In this document: one piece after another, positions 49,401 through 61,109 of the stretch
How positions within the stretch are numbered: position 1 is the first letter of the stretch
Layout of the letters: every line of letters begins with the position of its first letter
Assembly (NCBI RefSeq): GCF_028554725.1
Contig: NC_071670.1
Location: 56,760,501-56,824,500 of the forward strand
DNA length: 64,000 bases
Reading direction: 5' to 3'
Source: Zeugodacus cucurbitae
Taxonomy: Eukaryota; Arthropoda; Insecta; Diptera; Tephritidae
Notes under the pieces: generated by a model
Database searches by the model: none
Seen by the model: only the letters and a program-made list of their open reading frames with translations
What the model was told of the DNA's origin: nothing
Made by a program: the position numbers and the translations under genes

Positions 49401-52350
49401 GTATATATTTAATATTTGTTTTTAGAAATGAGCAAAAAACATCTTGAGACAAATTTCTTTATAAGAAACCACATATGTACTATATATATGAATTGTTTTC
49501 TTATTATGTACTATATTCAGTGCGTCTGTTAAAAATAAATTTCCCGATAACGGCATTTCTTCTACTTCATTGTATTTATTTTGAAGCCACACTCTCCAAC
49601 AGCTTCGGCACGTTTGTTTTGCGCACGGTAAATGTGGTATAAAATAACAACCCACAACCTCTCCCACACACACACACAAACACATCAAATCCACAATAAA
49701 ACCAAATTGATACGCATTAGGTTAGATATTGCGCGAAGGAGTCAACGTTTACTTTTGAATGGCTTTTGCAGTCACGGTGTGTGGTTAGAGTATGAACCGT
49801 TATTTCCAACACACCACACAAAACCAACAAGTTATACTACATACTATAAACTAACTTACCTTATCAGGCACATGTCTCAAGCTATTGTGTTTAAGGTGGC
49901 CCCTCGTTCTGCAGTCGTCTGAACTGTGACTTCAAATAACACAGTCTTCCTATATTCAATCTATAGAGTTCAGTGTTTGGTTTGTCGTCTGCATAAAATA
50001 ATATGTCTGTGTATGCGTGTGTGTGTGGGGGTATGTATGTTTCGTGTATTGTAGGGATTTGTGTGCTTTTCCACGTTGCAATTTTTATGAGCGTAATAAA
50101 TCGAAAGCAAGATCGTGCATATTATGAATAAATACACACACTCACACGAACATATACATATGTAGATATGTGTGTATTCATGTGGCATGCAGGCAACGCT
50201 TGGCAAAATTTATAGTTTCCTTTCCAGTTTAAAGCCAAGAAATCCAAGAAAGCAAATCGCAGCAGCCATAAAGGTTCGTCTGTTAGGCAGGGGGAGGTTA
50301 TTATTATGTTTTTTTTTTGCTCAAAGCGCGCTCTTGTACATTAGCACAGTTCGTTGGCCGCGCGCAGGGCGTGGTCATCGAAGATAAATTTCTTATTTAG
50401 TTTACAAAATGAGCTGGATTGAGTGGGTTGTTCTTATTTCAATTTTTGAAACATTTTTATTGTTGTTGTTTGCGGTAAACAAGTGATTTACTCCTTTGTG
50501 TGTGTACTACGGGTTGTATGGCAAACAAAGTGAGTGATAAAAAAACATAAAAAAGTGAATAAACGTGAATCAATATTAGGGAGTTTAGGGGTTAATGTAA
50601 GTAATTGTTTTGTGGCATATGGCTTTATTTGTTGCCATTGCAACAAGAGCAGTGAAGGGAATGAAATTCCATGCATGTAAATTATAAGTATATGTTTACA
50701 TTTCAATTTCACGCGACACACCCTTTTGTGCCATGTAATTTACTGCGCTATCTAATGAGCTGCTTCTCTTGTAACGCATAACATTTTTATTGGGAGATTA
50801 AAAAAATATGAATTGGAAGACATTATAAGGGTCTGATGTAGTCAAAATATCATGTCAGAAATTTCGAAAGTATTTTAGAGCAAGTAGTGAGAACCGAAAT
50901 CAGTCCTCATTGATATTAGCTCACTTAGACGAGTAGCGAATAGAACAAACAAGTGGTATAAATTAAACTGACTGGTATAAGTAACCAAAGACTGAAATGT
51001 AAGATAGAGAGCCTATCTTAAACAGTATAATATCCATTCCCAAGGAGTTTAAAAAGACACAACGTGCCTTAAGGTAGAAAACTAAGCAATCGGAAAGGAC
51101 CAAACAATAAACAATATGTAAACTGGTCGAAAAAAGCTTGAAAATTAAAATAATATCCCGTTAAACTGTATTTTCCGAGAGAATATGTCCAATAATTTTA
51201 GCTCCAGATGATATTCGTAGACCAAACTATGCTTAACCATCGAGTTAAACTTACCACATCTGTATTCGGCACATTTAAAAGCATAATTGCAGTGTAGCTT
51301 TAACATTTCATTCGATTAAAAACAAGCTTTTGAGCTTCTCAACCGGCTAATGGAATAAAAAGTGTATAAAACCTGTTGCAATATTAGACTAATTCTCGCC
51401 TGATCTGATACTCGAATAAATACTGAAGTGAAACAGTGTATTCTAAGCATATTCAGTTGTCCTTTGGTATTTATTTAATATATAAATTACAGTATTTGCT
51501 AAAATTATACTTCTGTATACTCTCCATTACTTTAATATGCCTAACATTGAAACAGCGTGTAATTATTGACTTCTGGCATATTCAGGCTATAACTTACCTG
51601 CTACACTCGAGTTAATTTATGAAGTTCATATACCTCTAAAAGCTTTTGCACACAATTTATCTCAGCGGAGCATTCCACTATCAACGTTTGCTCAATTTTA
51701 GGAGTCTCCCATTTATATTTGTATATTTGTGAGCACTTCCCAAAAAGGGAAACACCATTTATGATGCTCCGCCAAACCCAAGTCCGCACTTTGCTAAAAG
51801 TAAATTATTTTCACATTCTCAAAATGTCTAGGCCGGCATTTGTAAAGCCATTCCTTTAAATAAATGCTTTTGAGCACCGCTGGTTAACCGAACAAAAGCT
51901 AGCAACGTTTCGGCACTTAGCGCCACAAACAGCTGTGACTTTGAGCCCCAAAAACGCCAAATGTGTGCGCCATTTAAACTACTTGCCTGAACACCTATGA
52001 GCACGGACTGGTGGATATACGTGTACATATAAGGATATGGGGTTTGTAGTCATTAATATATGCAGAGTACATATGTTGTCTCATTGTTAGCTCACATACG
52101 TTTAGTCGCCATTAAACCATGAAAATGGTGACAGTCGTAGCGGGTAAATGCTTTCTGTGGAGTTGAACTTGTGGAACGGAAAGCGTACTGAGGACACAAA
52201 AGCGTGTCTTATCATAGACTGTTCATTAATTATACAGTTCTAACTTTGTTGCTTATGATGAATAACTCTCTTTACGTTTTAGAGGTTCGCTTTTGGAACT
52301 TGGTTAACGTTTTGGACGTGTTTTTGCAGTATTTCTTAAAGGTTTATTGG
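49401..52350. other. Non-coding stretch
   Basis: No gene recognised. The 50172-50387 open frame is low-complexity. CA/GT repeats lie near 49662 and 50020. The acceptor-like TTTCCTTTCCAG at 50238 is followed by a Lys-rich 46-base open stretch but only a poor donor. Confidence 0.45.
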
Positions 52351-52760
52351 TCGAGGAAGTTGGAGAGTATAAGATGATGCCTCAAATAGACGATTATGTA
52401 GGAATTGAGATTTTTAAATAATTTTAGAAATCTACATGAACAAAAATTTTAATTTTTCCTACAGGGTATGTACTAAATTGGATGTCAGACTTGGTCTCTG
52501 TCATCGACTAAAGTCTTAAAACATTGTATTAGTCTCTTTAGCCGAAAATGTTTAACAATTTTACAAATATGAGTAAAAAAATTAAAATTTCCTACAGGGT
52601 ATGTACTAGAATCGAGGTCAGAGTTCATTTTTGTCGCTAACTAGTATATTAATGGAGTATGTGAGTTTGTTTAAGTCATATTTTTCAACAATTGAAGAAA
52701 TCTAAGTGAATAAAATCAAAAATTTTCCTACTGGTTATGTACTAAAAATCTCATCTTCGG
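52350..52760 (+). repeat. Three-unit diverged tandem repeat, about 133 bases per unit
   Basis: The word TTTCCTACAGGGTATGTACTA recurs near 52455 and 52588, and with changes (TTTCCTACTGGTTATGTACTA) near 52724. It is preceded each time by an A-rich AARTNWAAAAAWT segment. Spacing is 133 and 136 bases. The core looks like a splice acceptor abutting a donor, but this is probably coincidence. Confidence 0.6.
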
Positions 52761-54349
52761 CGAAACGTGCATTTATTGAATCAGCTGCTGGTCTCTCGCC
52801 ATTTTCAAGCAAAAATGCGCGCATAAAAAGTGTTTAAATGTATCTGCTCACTCTCACTTGACCTCACATGAGACCTTGATTTTACAAGCGCTTACGTTGC
52901 ATGCGTGTTCTTTTGGTCGCGTGCATTTCCTGCAGACGACGAGTTGAATAATTTATGCAGCAGCATGTGTGCTACAGAAACGAAAAAGTAAACGTTTTTG
53001 CTTGAAAATCTTTTAAAACTCACTTTTATTGTTGTTTGTTGTTGTTAGAATGAATTGTTGCTTAATGTTTCGTTGGTGGACTCATTATTGTGTATGCATA
53101 ATTGCATGGCTATAACAATGAAAATAAATATAACAGTAAAATAAATGTATACGAACGCTCGCGCGCCCATATGTATGCTTTCACACGAGTAAAACACACA
53201 CTTGTAAGCAAGTATATATATACATATATGTGTGCCTTCACACCCCCACTAATGTCACTTGCTTCTCACCAAAAAAAATAAAACAAAAAATAAACAACCA
53301 CCAGTCGACAATCGACTGCTAACCGCCGACAAACAACGATCAAGAATCAAGAAACAATGCCGATCAACAAGCGTGGCATGGCAACCACAATAAAAACAAC
53401 AACAACAAATAACTTTAACATTTGCCATGTACACCAATCTAACAATTAGTGTATGAAATTTGTTGCAACAGGACACTTTTTGGCATTCAACCAACTACTC
53501 GGAGCACGCCTTTTTGTCTTGTGTTTGTTGTTGTTGCTTGCTTCAAATTTTGTGTTACTCGCTGACGCCGGTCGCAACTTTTCCACTTGAGTTGCGCGCC
53601 ATGAAATTCGAGTGTCAAGCGACAGCTGCTCAAAGCAGCAGCGAAGCAGAAGAAGAAAGTAAACAACAACAACAACAACGAATATAAACAAACACATGTG
53701 AAGTTGAAACAAAAAACAGGGAAATTGCCGGGAATATCAAGCGTCCGACGCAAAAGCTGTAATTACTTGGTATACACCCTCTTTGGAAGAATTTTGGTAA
53801 TTTTTTTTTGGACTTCTTGAAGGACTTCAATGGGAAACTGATAAATATGTATTTGTGTGTGTTTGTATTTTGAATGCCTTCATCTACATATCTGCAACAT
53901 CTGCTCGCACTGCTTCGCATTGAAGTAGATATCCAAAGGGTGCCATAATTCTGGGACCAGGCTGATGGAGTTGAAGCGTCTTTCGCTTTGTTTATATACT
54001 CTCCATTCTTAATGTTATGCTCTTATGTTTATTGTGTATATATCATACATAAATGGTGTATAATATTCGCGCCAATATTTTGCGAGATTGCAAAATTTCA
54101 GCTGCTCCGTTAAGTTCGGTGAATTTTCAGGGTTATATCTGTAAATAAATATAGCAGTTTGTTGAAAATAAGAGAAAAAAGCAGATTGAGATTTCTTTAA
54201 GCGACTTTCAGAGTAAGCCATTCGAAACTTATTATATTCTCGATCCCACTGTCGTCGAATCGTACTGTCCTAAAGACAACCAACATAACAAAAGATATTT
54301 TTTTATTTTATTCATTAATTATATATATTTTTTGCTTTTGTATTTTCAG
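52761..54349. other. Non-coding stretch
   Basis: A GC-richer part at 53.3-53.75 kb with (CAA)n and open frames on both strands, none with a domain. It ends in the T-rich tract before the candidate exon. Confidence 0.45.
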
Positions 54350-54413
54350 AGTATTTCATGCAAGAACACACCGTGTTCCAAAAGGAATTCAATCCAAACA
54401 ATAGAAATATAAG
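54350..54413 (+). other. Candidate coding micro-exon (64 bases)
   Basis: Preceded by a long T-rich tract ending TATTTTCAG (AG at 54348-54349) and followed by ATATAAG/GTATGTA (GT at 54414-54415). Both fit fly splice consensus well. One plus-strand frame is open through the whole exon and reads YFMQEHTVFQKEFNPNNRNI between split codons (AG at each side). The other two frames have stops. Length is not a multiple of three. It may be an alternative exon of a long gene, or a chance combination. I do not recognise the peptide. Confidence 0.4.
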
Positions 54414-54466
54414 GTATGTATGTATTGAAAAATATTTCAGTTTCAAAATCATTTCCATTTTTGTAT

Positions 54467-54628
54467 AAATTTATTAGGGGATCATCCCAATTGACTGTTC
54501 GTGATTTAAAAAAAATTTTTCTACGACAATTTCAAATTTCTAAAAATCGTATTCTAGACATTTTAAAAAATCAATTTATGATAAAAAAAAAATTCTGAGC
54601 CCATCACATGGGTTGACCCCCTTAAGTT
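54467..54628. mobile_element. Possible small TIR element
   Basis: The left TTATTAGGGGATCATCCCA and the right end read in reverse, TTAAGGGGGTCAACCCA, align over about 20 bases with a few changes. TTAA is present on the right and TTAT on the left. At 160 bases it has no frame. It could be a degraded piggyBac-type MITE. Confidence 0.35.
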
Positions 54629-57600
54629 ACTATTGATTATGGGGGAGACCAGGGTGAGCTCCAAAAGCTGGAACAACTCCGGGGAAATTCAATTTATTAC
54701 TGCTTCGTGAAAATTTTCATTATATATTTTCTAAAAAGCATATTTCCATCGCTATGAATTATAATAACACTCGGAGCTATCCAAATGTAACACAAATTCT
54801 AGATAGTCTAGTATTTCATAGTCTTCCCTATATTCCTTTGAATAAATAAACATCCCATAAATCAAAGCAAATTTATTCAATGATATTGACTATGTGGATC
54901 TGTCATCGGCGGACATCTGGTAAGAGTCCCCATTTGAAAGTTACCAGAATATAAGTCATGTTATTCCAAATTTCTAGATACTATACATAATTTATTATTT
55001 AAAATGTACCTACAACTATCTTAGAAGTTTTTAAAATTATTCGTGAACGCAATCGGGAATAGTTAGTGCTATGAAAGACACAAGACACAATTTTATGAAA
55101 TGATGTTTCAATGCAACTCTGCGACAAGGAACGTATTTGTAATTATATATGTATATATATGTATAAGATAGTTGTAGGTCACGTTCTTTGTCTACGAGTA
55201 GTTGTTCACGCTGCTCGACGGTAGATGTCGCTACAGGATATAGATAATAAAATAGCAATCAGCTGATGAAACTGAGCAACTTCTTATGAAAAGCAAAAAC
55301 AAAAATTTATAACAGCTGATCGATTATCAAGTAGCCGGAAGTGCGAAGAGCAAAAACTGGTTTCTCAATTAAAATTTTATTTGATCAATTAATTTGGCTG
55401 TGCGAAAAGTCCATAAGGTTTATAGTGGTTGGATGACGAAAATTAAATTTAGAGTTATTCAAAAATATTAATTGTCCCTGCTGGAGCTCCCAGCATAATT
55501 ATCAAATATAAATAATCCTTAAATTCTTATGTGGGATTTCACTTTGAGTTCGGTATGGGGTTTCCCTACAAAAAAAGCATTTAAGACTAAATTAAACTGC
55601 AATGCCTTGCAATTAAACGTCCTTGTGCCATTTGCTTTAGTTTCATATAATATTTTTGAAAAAAAAAAATATAAAAATGAGCGCACTTAATACAAATATC
55701 CTGTCAACAGCTTAAAAGCTGCGCAATAAATTCAACACTCAACTGCATAAATTTAACACCGCGTAGCTTTATCACTAGCAGACAACGGTTTTTATATTGA
55801 AATTCAAGGTTAAAAAATGTATTTTGTAACAAAAATATTTTTTTAAGCGCTTTAGGTTCGACCACACAACTCATCAACCGACTCATAAACGAAGAAAAGT
55901 CGCATTTTTTCAAAAACCACCGCATTGTGGATATCAATGGTATCTATCAGTTGGCGTTTTTTGCATAGGCGTGTGGCAGCCGCCATATTCATTACATTTT
56001 ATTTAAATTTTCACGCAATATTCCCAATGTGTGTGCGTGCACATGCGTGTATTTAAATAAGCTTTGGCGCATTTGCGCGCCATTCACACTCGCCACATTA
56101 CAATAATTGCGCCTGTTGCCATTTTATTTGCTGCCACACTTCATTTTCTGCGTCGTTTTCATTTTCACATTTCTTGTTGCGTATTCTTTTTTCGCTTTAT
56201 TTCATTTTCTTGTGCTTTCCTGCCGCAGCGCATAATCATTTCATTTTTAAATTATTATAACAGTGGCACATGCACTCATACACACAAGCGTCGGTGAAAC
56301 CGTAATATTTGCATACGCCTGCGTATGCGCCCTTCCGCATCCTGCCATTGTCAACGCCACGACGGTGTTTTTTCTCCCCTTTTTTCACTTTTAATTTTTT
56401 TATGCATTTATTCTGCAGTTTTTTCGCGTTTTTTTTTTTTTGTGTTGAGCGCGCCCATTTATGTTATTGTCACTTTTTGAACGAGTTGGCAATTGTTGCG
56501 GCCGCCACAGAGGCAGCTGCGTACCCAAGAACGCACAAATGAAGGCCAGCAAGCGCAGAGGCAGGCATACATATATAATATATTATTTATAAGCACAATA
56601 TTGTTTGCTTATTTGCACTTTACATAAGTATTGGTGCATGTGTGTGTATGTGTGTTCGCTTACAACTGCTCACTGATGTTGCAGAGCGGTGAACGGGTAG
56701 CGGTAAGCACCGCCACCGCATGACTTTTGTTATTTGCTCGGCATTTTCTCATTAATTTTCGCAAACGTAGCGAAAAAATCACGCACAATGTACACATACT
56801 CCCCCGCTGACACACATACACACACACACTCACATACTCACGCACTCTCGCGAAGGCTGCGTTATCCTTTCAACATACACACACACACATATGTTTAAGT
56901 ATATGCCACTCATTTGGCAGCTGTGCATGTTTTGCACACATTTTAACGGCCGCCAACACCGCCGAAAACAACGCCGCCATTATCCAGTCAACAACAACAA
57001 TAGTGAGCATACAGCTTAATAATTGTCGTTGTCGTAATCAGTGCCGGCAGCATTACCACCTGCAGCTGTTGCCCTGCGCTTATTTCACGGCCGCTTGACA
57101 CGCATCCTGACACCTGCTGAGCCTAACAGATTTATGCCTCCGTGGCATATACACAATTCGGCTGAAAAGTGTAAAAAAATATGTTTTCTGCATTAAAATT
57201 TTCTGCTGTCACGGTTTTCAACGGACTCAACTGGTGCTTTGTTCTCATCTCTCGGCTCGTGGCGGTGTATGGGTGTGAGCTTTTCGCTGTTAATTTACGC
57301 GATCGGAACTATTTTTGCAGCGACAACTGCTGATTTATTGTGTCTGCTATTAAGGATATGTCATTTAGTACTCGGGCAGACCAGGTGCTTTGGTATAGAA
57401 ATCCTTGAGTTTTTCATATCTTGAGGTAATTCATCAGTTTTATTATCGTAACTTCCTTTTTCCGGAAGCGATTCGGTTTTATATCCGAAAAAGCAGGTTT
57501 TATTAAAACTTAATGCATGAACACTTGCCAACACCTGCCAAGTGACTCTATAAAGCCTAAGGTTTCCCATAATAATCCCACAATCCATGTTGCGCCAAAC

Positions 57601-57707
57601 CTGTTGGGATCTTGGACGGTATTGCTATCCCAAAACTACTAGAAATTGCCGTCGGCTTATCCAAGTCGTAACAGTTTAGTGATCTTACTGTTAGTCAATC
57701 TCATATG
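54629..57707. other. Non-coding stretch
   Basis: 54.6-56.0 kb is AT-rich. 56.0-57.3 kb is GC-richer with CA repeats and CGCC words and looks like regulatory DNA. Open frames are T- or C-biased and have no domains. Confidence 0.45.
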
Positions 57708-58380
57708 ATCTTCAAAAATGTTATTTCATGGTTCGTGGATAAAATGTATTATAGTATGTGGTACAAAAAAGCTGTGTATGATCTAAGGGTTTTAGGAAAA
57801 TATATACTCTGTACCGCGAACATCGATTTAATTTCTTTCTTTTCACCCACTCACTCAGTCTCTTTTCTATGAAGATGTTTAAAAAGAAGGTTCCAAAAAG
57901 AAGGTGTTTAGATACAGATAGTTCTGAGATCTTCAAAAATGTTATTTCAACGTTCGTGGATAAAATGTATTATAGTATATATATATATATATATTTGGCG
58001 TAGGAACCGCTTTAAGCGATTATAGCCGAATGTATTATAGTATGTGGTACAAAAAGCTCTTGAGGGTGTTAGGCTTCAAGAGAAAGTTATTGGAACCCTA
58101 ACATGGCAGATTTTTTCCATTTACTCCTTCTCTCTTTTCCCACAGAACTATATGTTCCAAAAGAGGGTGTTTCAGTGCAGTATATATCTGAGATCTCAAT
58201 CTAGGACATAAAAACTGTGTAGGATCTAAGGGTTTTAGGAAAATATATACTCCGTACCGCGAACGTCGATTTTATTTCTTTATTTTCACCCACTCACTCA
58301 GTCTCTTTTCTATGAAGGTGTTTAAAAAGAAGCTGTTAAGGTACGGTTAGTTCTGAGATCTGAATGTAGATAGACAACTT
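57708..58380 (+). repeat. Local segmental duplication, interrupted by a short insert
   Basis: A block beginning GATCTAAGGGTTTTAGG, with GTACCGCGAAC and CACCCACTCACTCAGTC, occurs near 57780 and again near 58214, about 430 bases apart and only lightly diverged. A second block (TCTTCAAAAATGTTATTTCA to ATGTATTATAGTAT) occurs near 57711 and 57931. Between them sits a TA repeat (57976-57994) and a 40-base word, TGGCGTAGGAACCGCTTTAA onward. Confidence 0.75.
57995..58034 (+). repeat. Short SINE-like fragment
   Basis: TTGGCGTAGGAACCGCTTTA followed by AGCGATTATAGCCGAA. From memory this resembles a word common in short repeats of tephritid genomes. It is flanked by TATTATAGTAT on both sides, as expected for a small insertion with a duplicated target. 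Confidence 0.4.
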
Positions 58381-58625
58381 CGATAGATATACAGCCAGCT
58401 GGCAGAATTCCATTTGTGTATATGATCTGATCTTGCTTCGGCAGATATAGTTACAATAATATTGATGTTACTTTTAGACCTAAGCACTACAAAGTTCTCT
58501 TCAGCGTTGTACTTAGGGATCAATACCTCGATTTTTATAAGTCTTGTCTGAAGATGGCAGTTACCGTCCTCTACATAGATCGGAAGATTTAATTTCCATA
58601 TTTACAGTTAGTCTTTAGTTTTTGC

Positions 58626-58663
58626 CTCTCTCTCTCCCACTCCCTCTCTCTTTCTCTCTCACA
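58626..58663. repeat. CT-rich (GAGA-type) tract
   Basis: An almost pure CTCTCT tract of 38 bases. It could bind GAGA factor or be simple sequence. Confidence 0.7.
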
Positions 58664-58768
58664 CATCAATTATCGCCATTATTTATATGGTTTATGTTGA
58701 AAGTATCGTTATAAGGTTCAAGCCTAGCAACATTTTTAAATATTCTAAAGTATGAAACTTTTAACTCA

Positions 58769-59040
58769 TTAGGGTTGTTCTAAATTTTCAGTTTCGATAA
58801 CTAAAACGTATTTATGAAATGAAAATGATTAAATTTCATAAAATGAACCTTCTCACGATATTCAAGTACGGATTTTTTTTAAATTTCACCAATGTTTTTC
58901 ACATTAGGGTTGTTATTAAATATTTTTTAAAATATATTTTATTGACATAATTTTTCATGTAGTTCTGTATTTATATAGAAACTACTGTTTGCAATTAAAA
59001 TTTGGAAAAATATAAAACCTAAAATTTAGAACATCCCTAA
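58769..59040. mobile_element. MITE with 23-base inverted ends
   Basis: The left end TTAGGGTTGTTCTAAATTTT and the right end in reverse TTAGGGATGTTCTAAATTTT match at 19 of 20, continuing loosely to 23. At 272 bases, AT-rich inside, it has no coding sequence. The superfamily is unclear; the terminal TTA words make a TTA or TA target possible. Confidence 0.65.
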
Positions 59041-61109
59041 TATTAACATATTATCTAATTTTAGACCCAGTAAAACTGCTTTATAAGCGTAGGCGATTTT
59101 TGATTAAAATTCTGCCTTACATGTTTACACGGGCAAATTTAATTTATTTTAATTTTAATTTCTTTATTTTTTTTCAAGCTCAGCAACATTTTATAATTGC
59201 AAATTGCTTTGCATACACATTTATTTTTTTCTACAACTTCACTAGCATTTCGGCTTGGCTTGCAAGAGTAGAGTTATATTACATTTGTTTGCAACATTAA
59301 TTCACTCTCGCTGACAGAAACACACACATGAGTTCCTGCCACGCGACTTCGCTGTTGCAGCATCAAAGTTGACAAGCCAGCGAATCAACAGAGTGGCGAG
59401 CGCACCAGCCAAAAAACGCTGCTGCTCAGGTGGCAATGCGGCTGACATGAATGCTTGCAACAGCTGACGTATGAAAACACTGCACTTGGCGACACCAGCA
59501 CTACCAACAACAAAAACTGCCACTTGCATGTAATCAAAAAAGACGCGCTTGTACAATGTTGCTATGGGAATTGTTGCAACACAGCGCCTTGACAGGTGAT
59601 TGCTGACTGCTGTTGTTGTTGTTGTAGCTGTCATAAGCGTTGGCATGAGCGCAAATTTACAAACTTACCGTTATTGCGTTGAGTGTATGCAAAAAAAAAT
59701 ATGCATACCAAAGGAAGTTAGTGCAGCAACGAAGTAACGTCACTTTTGCCGGCACACCTAAATGTATATAAACATATGTATCTGTGTGTTGCCAGCACTA
59801 AAAAACATAACAGTCACCTAAGTCACCAGCCAAATTACATGTTGCTGAGTTGTCGTTGTTGTTGTTGCTAGTAAAAGTTTGTTGTAAGCAATATCGCGTT
59901 GTGTTGCATGCATCACTGCTTGAGTTGATGAATCACGTGGCAGTTGTTGGCGCCACACAGCCAAAGGTGGGCATAACATGACGAAGCTATGGTAAAAAGT
60001 AACAACAACAACAACAACAACAACGAGAGCTATCATCTATATTAGCTAAGCAAGCGCTCATGTATGTAGTGCCTCTGGAGGTATGTGCCACATCAAAACT
60101 CTCAACAGCTGAGTAATTTGGTTGTCGTCTGCGCGTTCATTTTGTTTTTGTTGTTTCAGATTTTCGACTGCTTTTCATCATGCTTGCTAGCAACATTTTT
60201 TACATGCTTGCAACATGCTTCCATATACATATATATATGTATGTATGTGTGCACAGCAGCCACAGGGCAATGATTGTCATTTACTGTTATTTTTATATGC
60301 TCTTTTGCTGGACAATCAGTTTCATGTTTTGTTTTTATTTTTGCCATTTTAAGCTGACATGTTACGGCTACCACATGTGGCATGTTGCAATACATTGCGA
60401 AACCGAAACCAACCGAATGGTGGGGGCGGGGAGGTTAAAATGTGTGCTGGGGTGCATTTCGGGAAGCCGTTGAACTGGAAAATTCCCGAAAGCGTACAGT
60501 GTGCGATTTTTAACAATCTTTTTTGTTGTTTTTGCTTTGGTGGATGCAAAAAATTTGAAATTTCTTCAAATTTGTTTATGTGCAACTATCGCTATTTTAT
60601 TCATTGTTTTTGGCATAAGATTTAATTGCAAAGCACGGCATCACAGTTTGGCTAAAAAAGTAGTGAGTGTAGTAGTATCGGGTGGGATATGGTTGATCTA
60701 GACTCTAGATTCTAGAGAAATAGAGGTTGGTGTGGGCAGTGTTGAGCGAGTAGTTGTATATATTTGAGATTATTATTCTTTCATCTGTTTTTCATTATTT
60801 GATTAGTGTGAGGAAATTTTTTAAAAATATTTCAACAAATAAAAGGGTGTTTTTCGGATTTTTTTTTATTTTATTTGAAAGAGCAGAGAATTTAGTGAAA
60901 TTATCAATATCTTGTTAAGCTGAATTTGTAGCATCTCTTTTTTTTTCAATGTTGAAAATTTTTTCTAAATTTCATGTTTCTAAAACAAACACCTTATATA
61001 TTATAATTACGAAGTATTATTATTTATTTTAGAGATAACTAAAACTGCGAATAAAAATTTCCATTTTTTGTTGCTGTTTATTTTTTTTTTCGCCGCATGA
61101 TCGAAAATG
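59041..61109. other. Non-coding stretch
   Basis: Contains the GC-richer 59.29-59.65 kb block with the minus-strand open frame listed next, a (CAA)n run at 60001-60024, and a T-rich 60.8-61.1 kb region. No recognised gene. An acceptor-like TTGTTGTTTCAG at 60160 lacks a nearby donor. Confidence 0.45.
59302..59646 (-). CDS. Unrecognised open frame, doubtful
   Basis: A 114-residue minus-strand frame from an ATG. It begins with a Thr-rich stretch from CAA/GTT repeats (MTATTTTTAV), then a region of mixed composition including FFDYMQVAVFVVGSAGVAKC and LPPEQQRFLAGALATLLIRW, and ends with RGRNSCVCFCQRE. The middle could form one hydrophobic segment. Composition is better than most frames here, but no domain, promoter or splice partner is seen, so a conserved regulatory block with a chance frame is as likely. 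Confidence 0.15.
   Translation of the reverse strand: MPTLMTATTTTTAVSNHLSRRCVATIPIATLYKRVFFDYMQVAVFVVGSAGVAKCSVFIRQLLQAFMSAALPPEQQRFLAGALATLLIRWLVNFDAATAKSRGRNSCVCFCQRE

Noticed and set aside
50239..50284. Possible 46-base Lys-rich exon (FKAKKSKKANRSSHK)
   Set aside because: The acceptor is fair, but the donor (AAAG/GTTCGT) is poor and the peptide is a low-complexity chance product.
60160..60300. Exon beginning after TTGTTGTTTCAG
   Set aside because: The acceptor is good, but no donor follows within a reasonable distance and no frame is conserved-looking.
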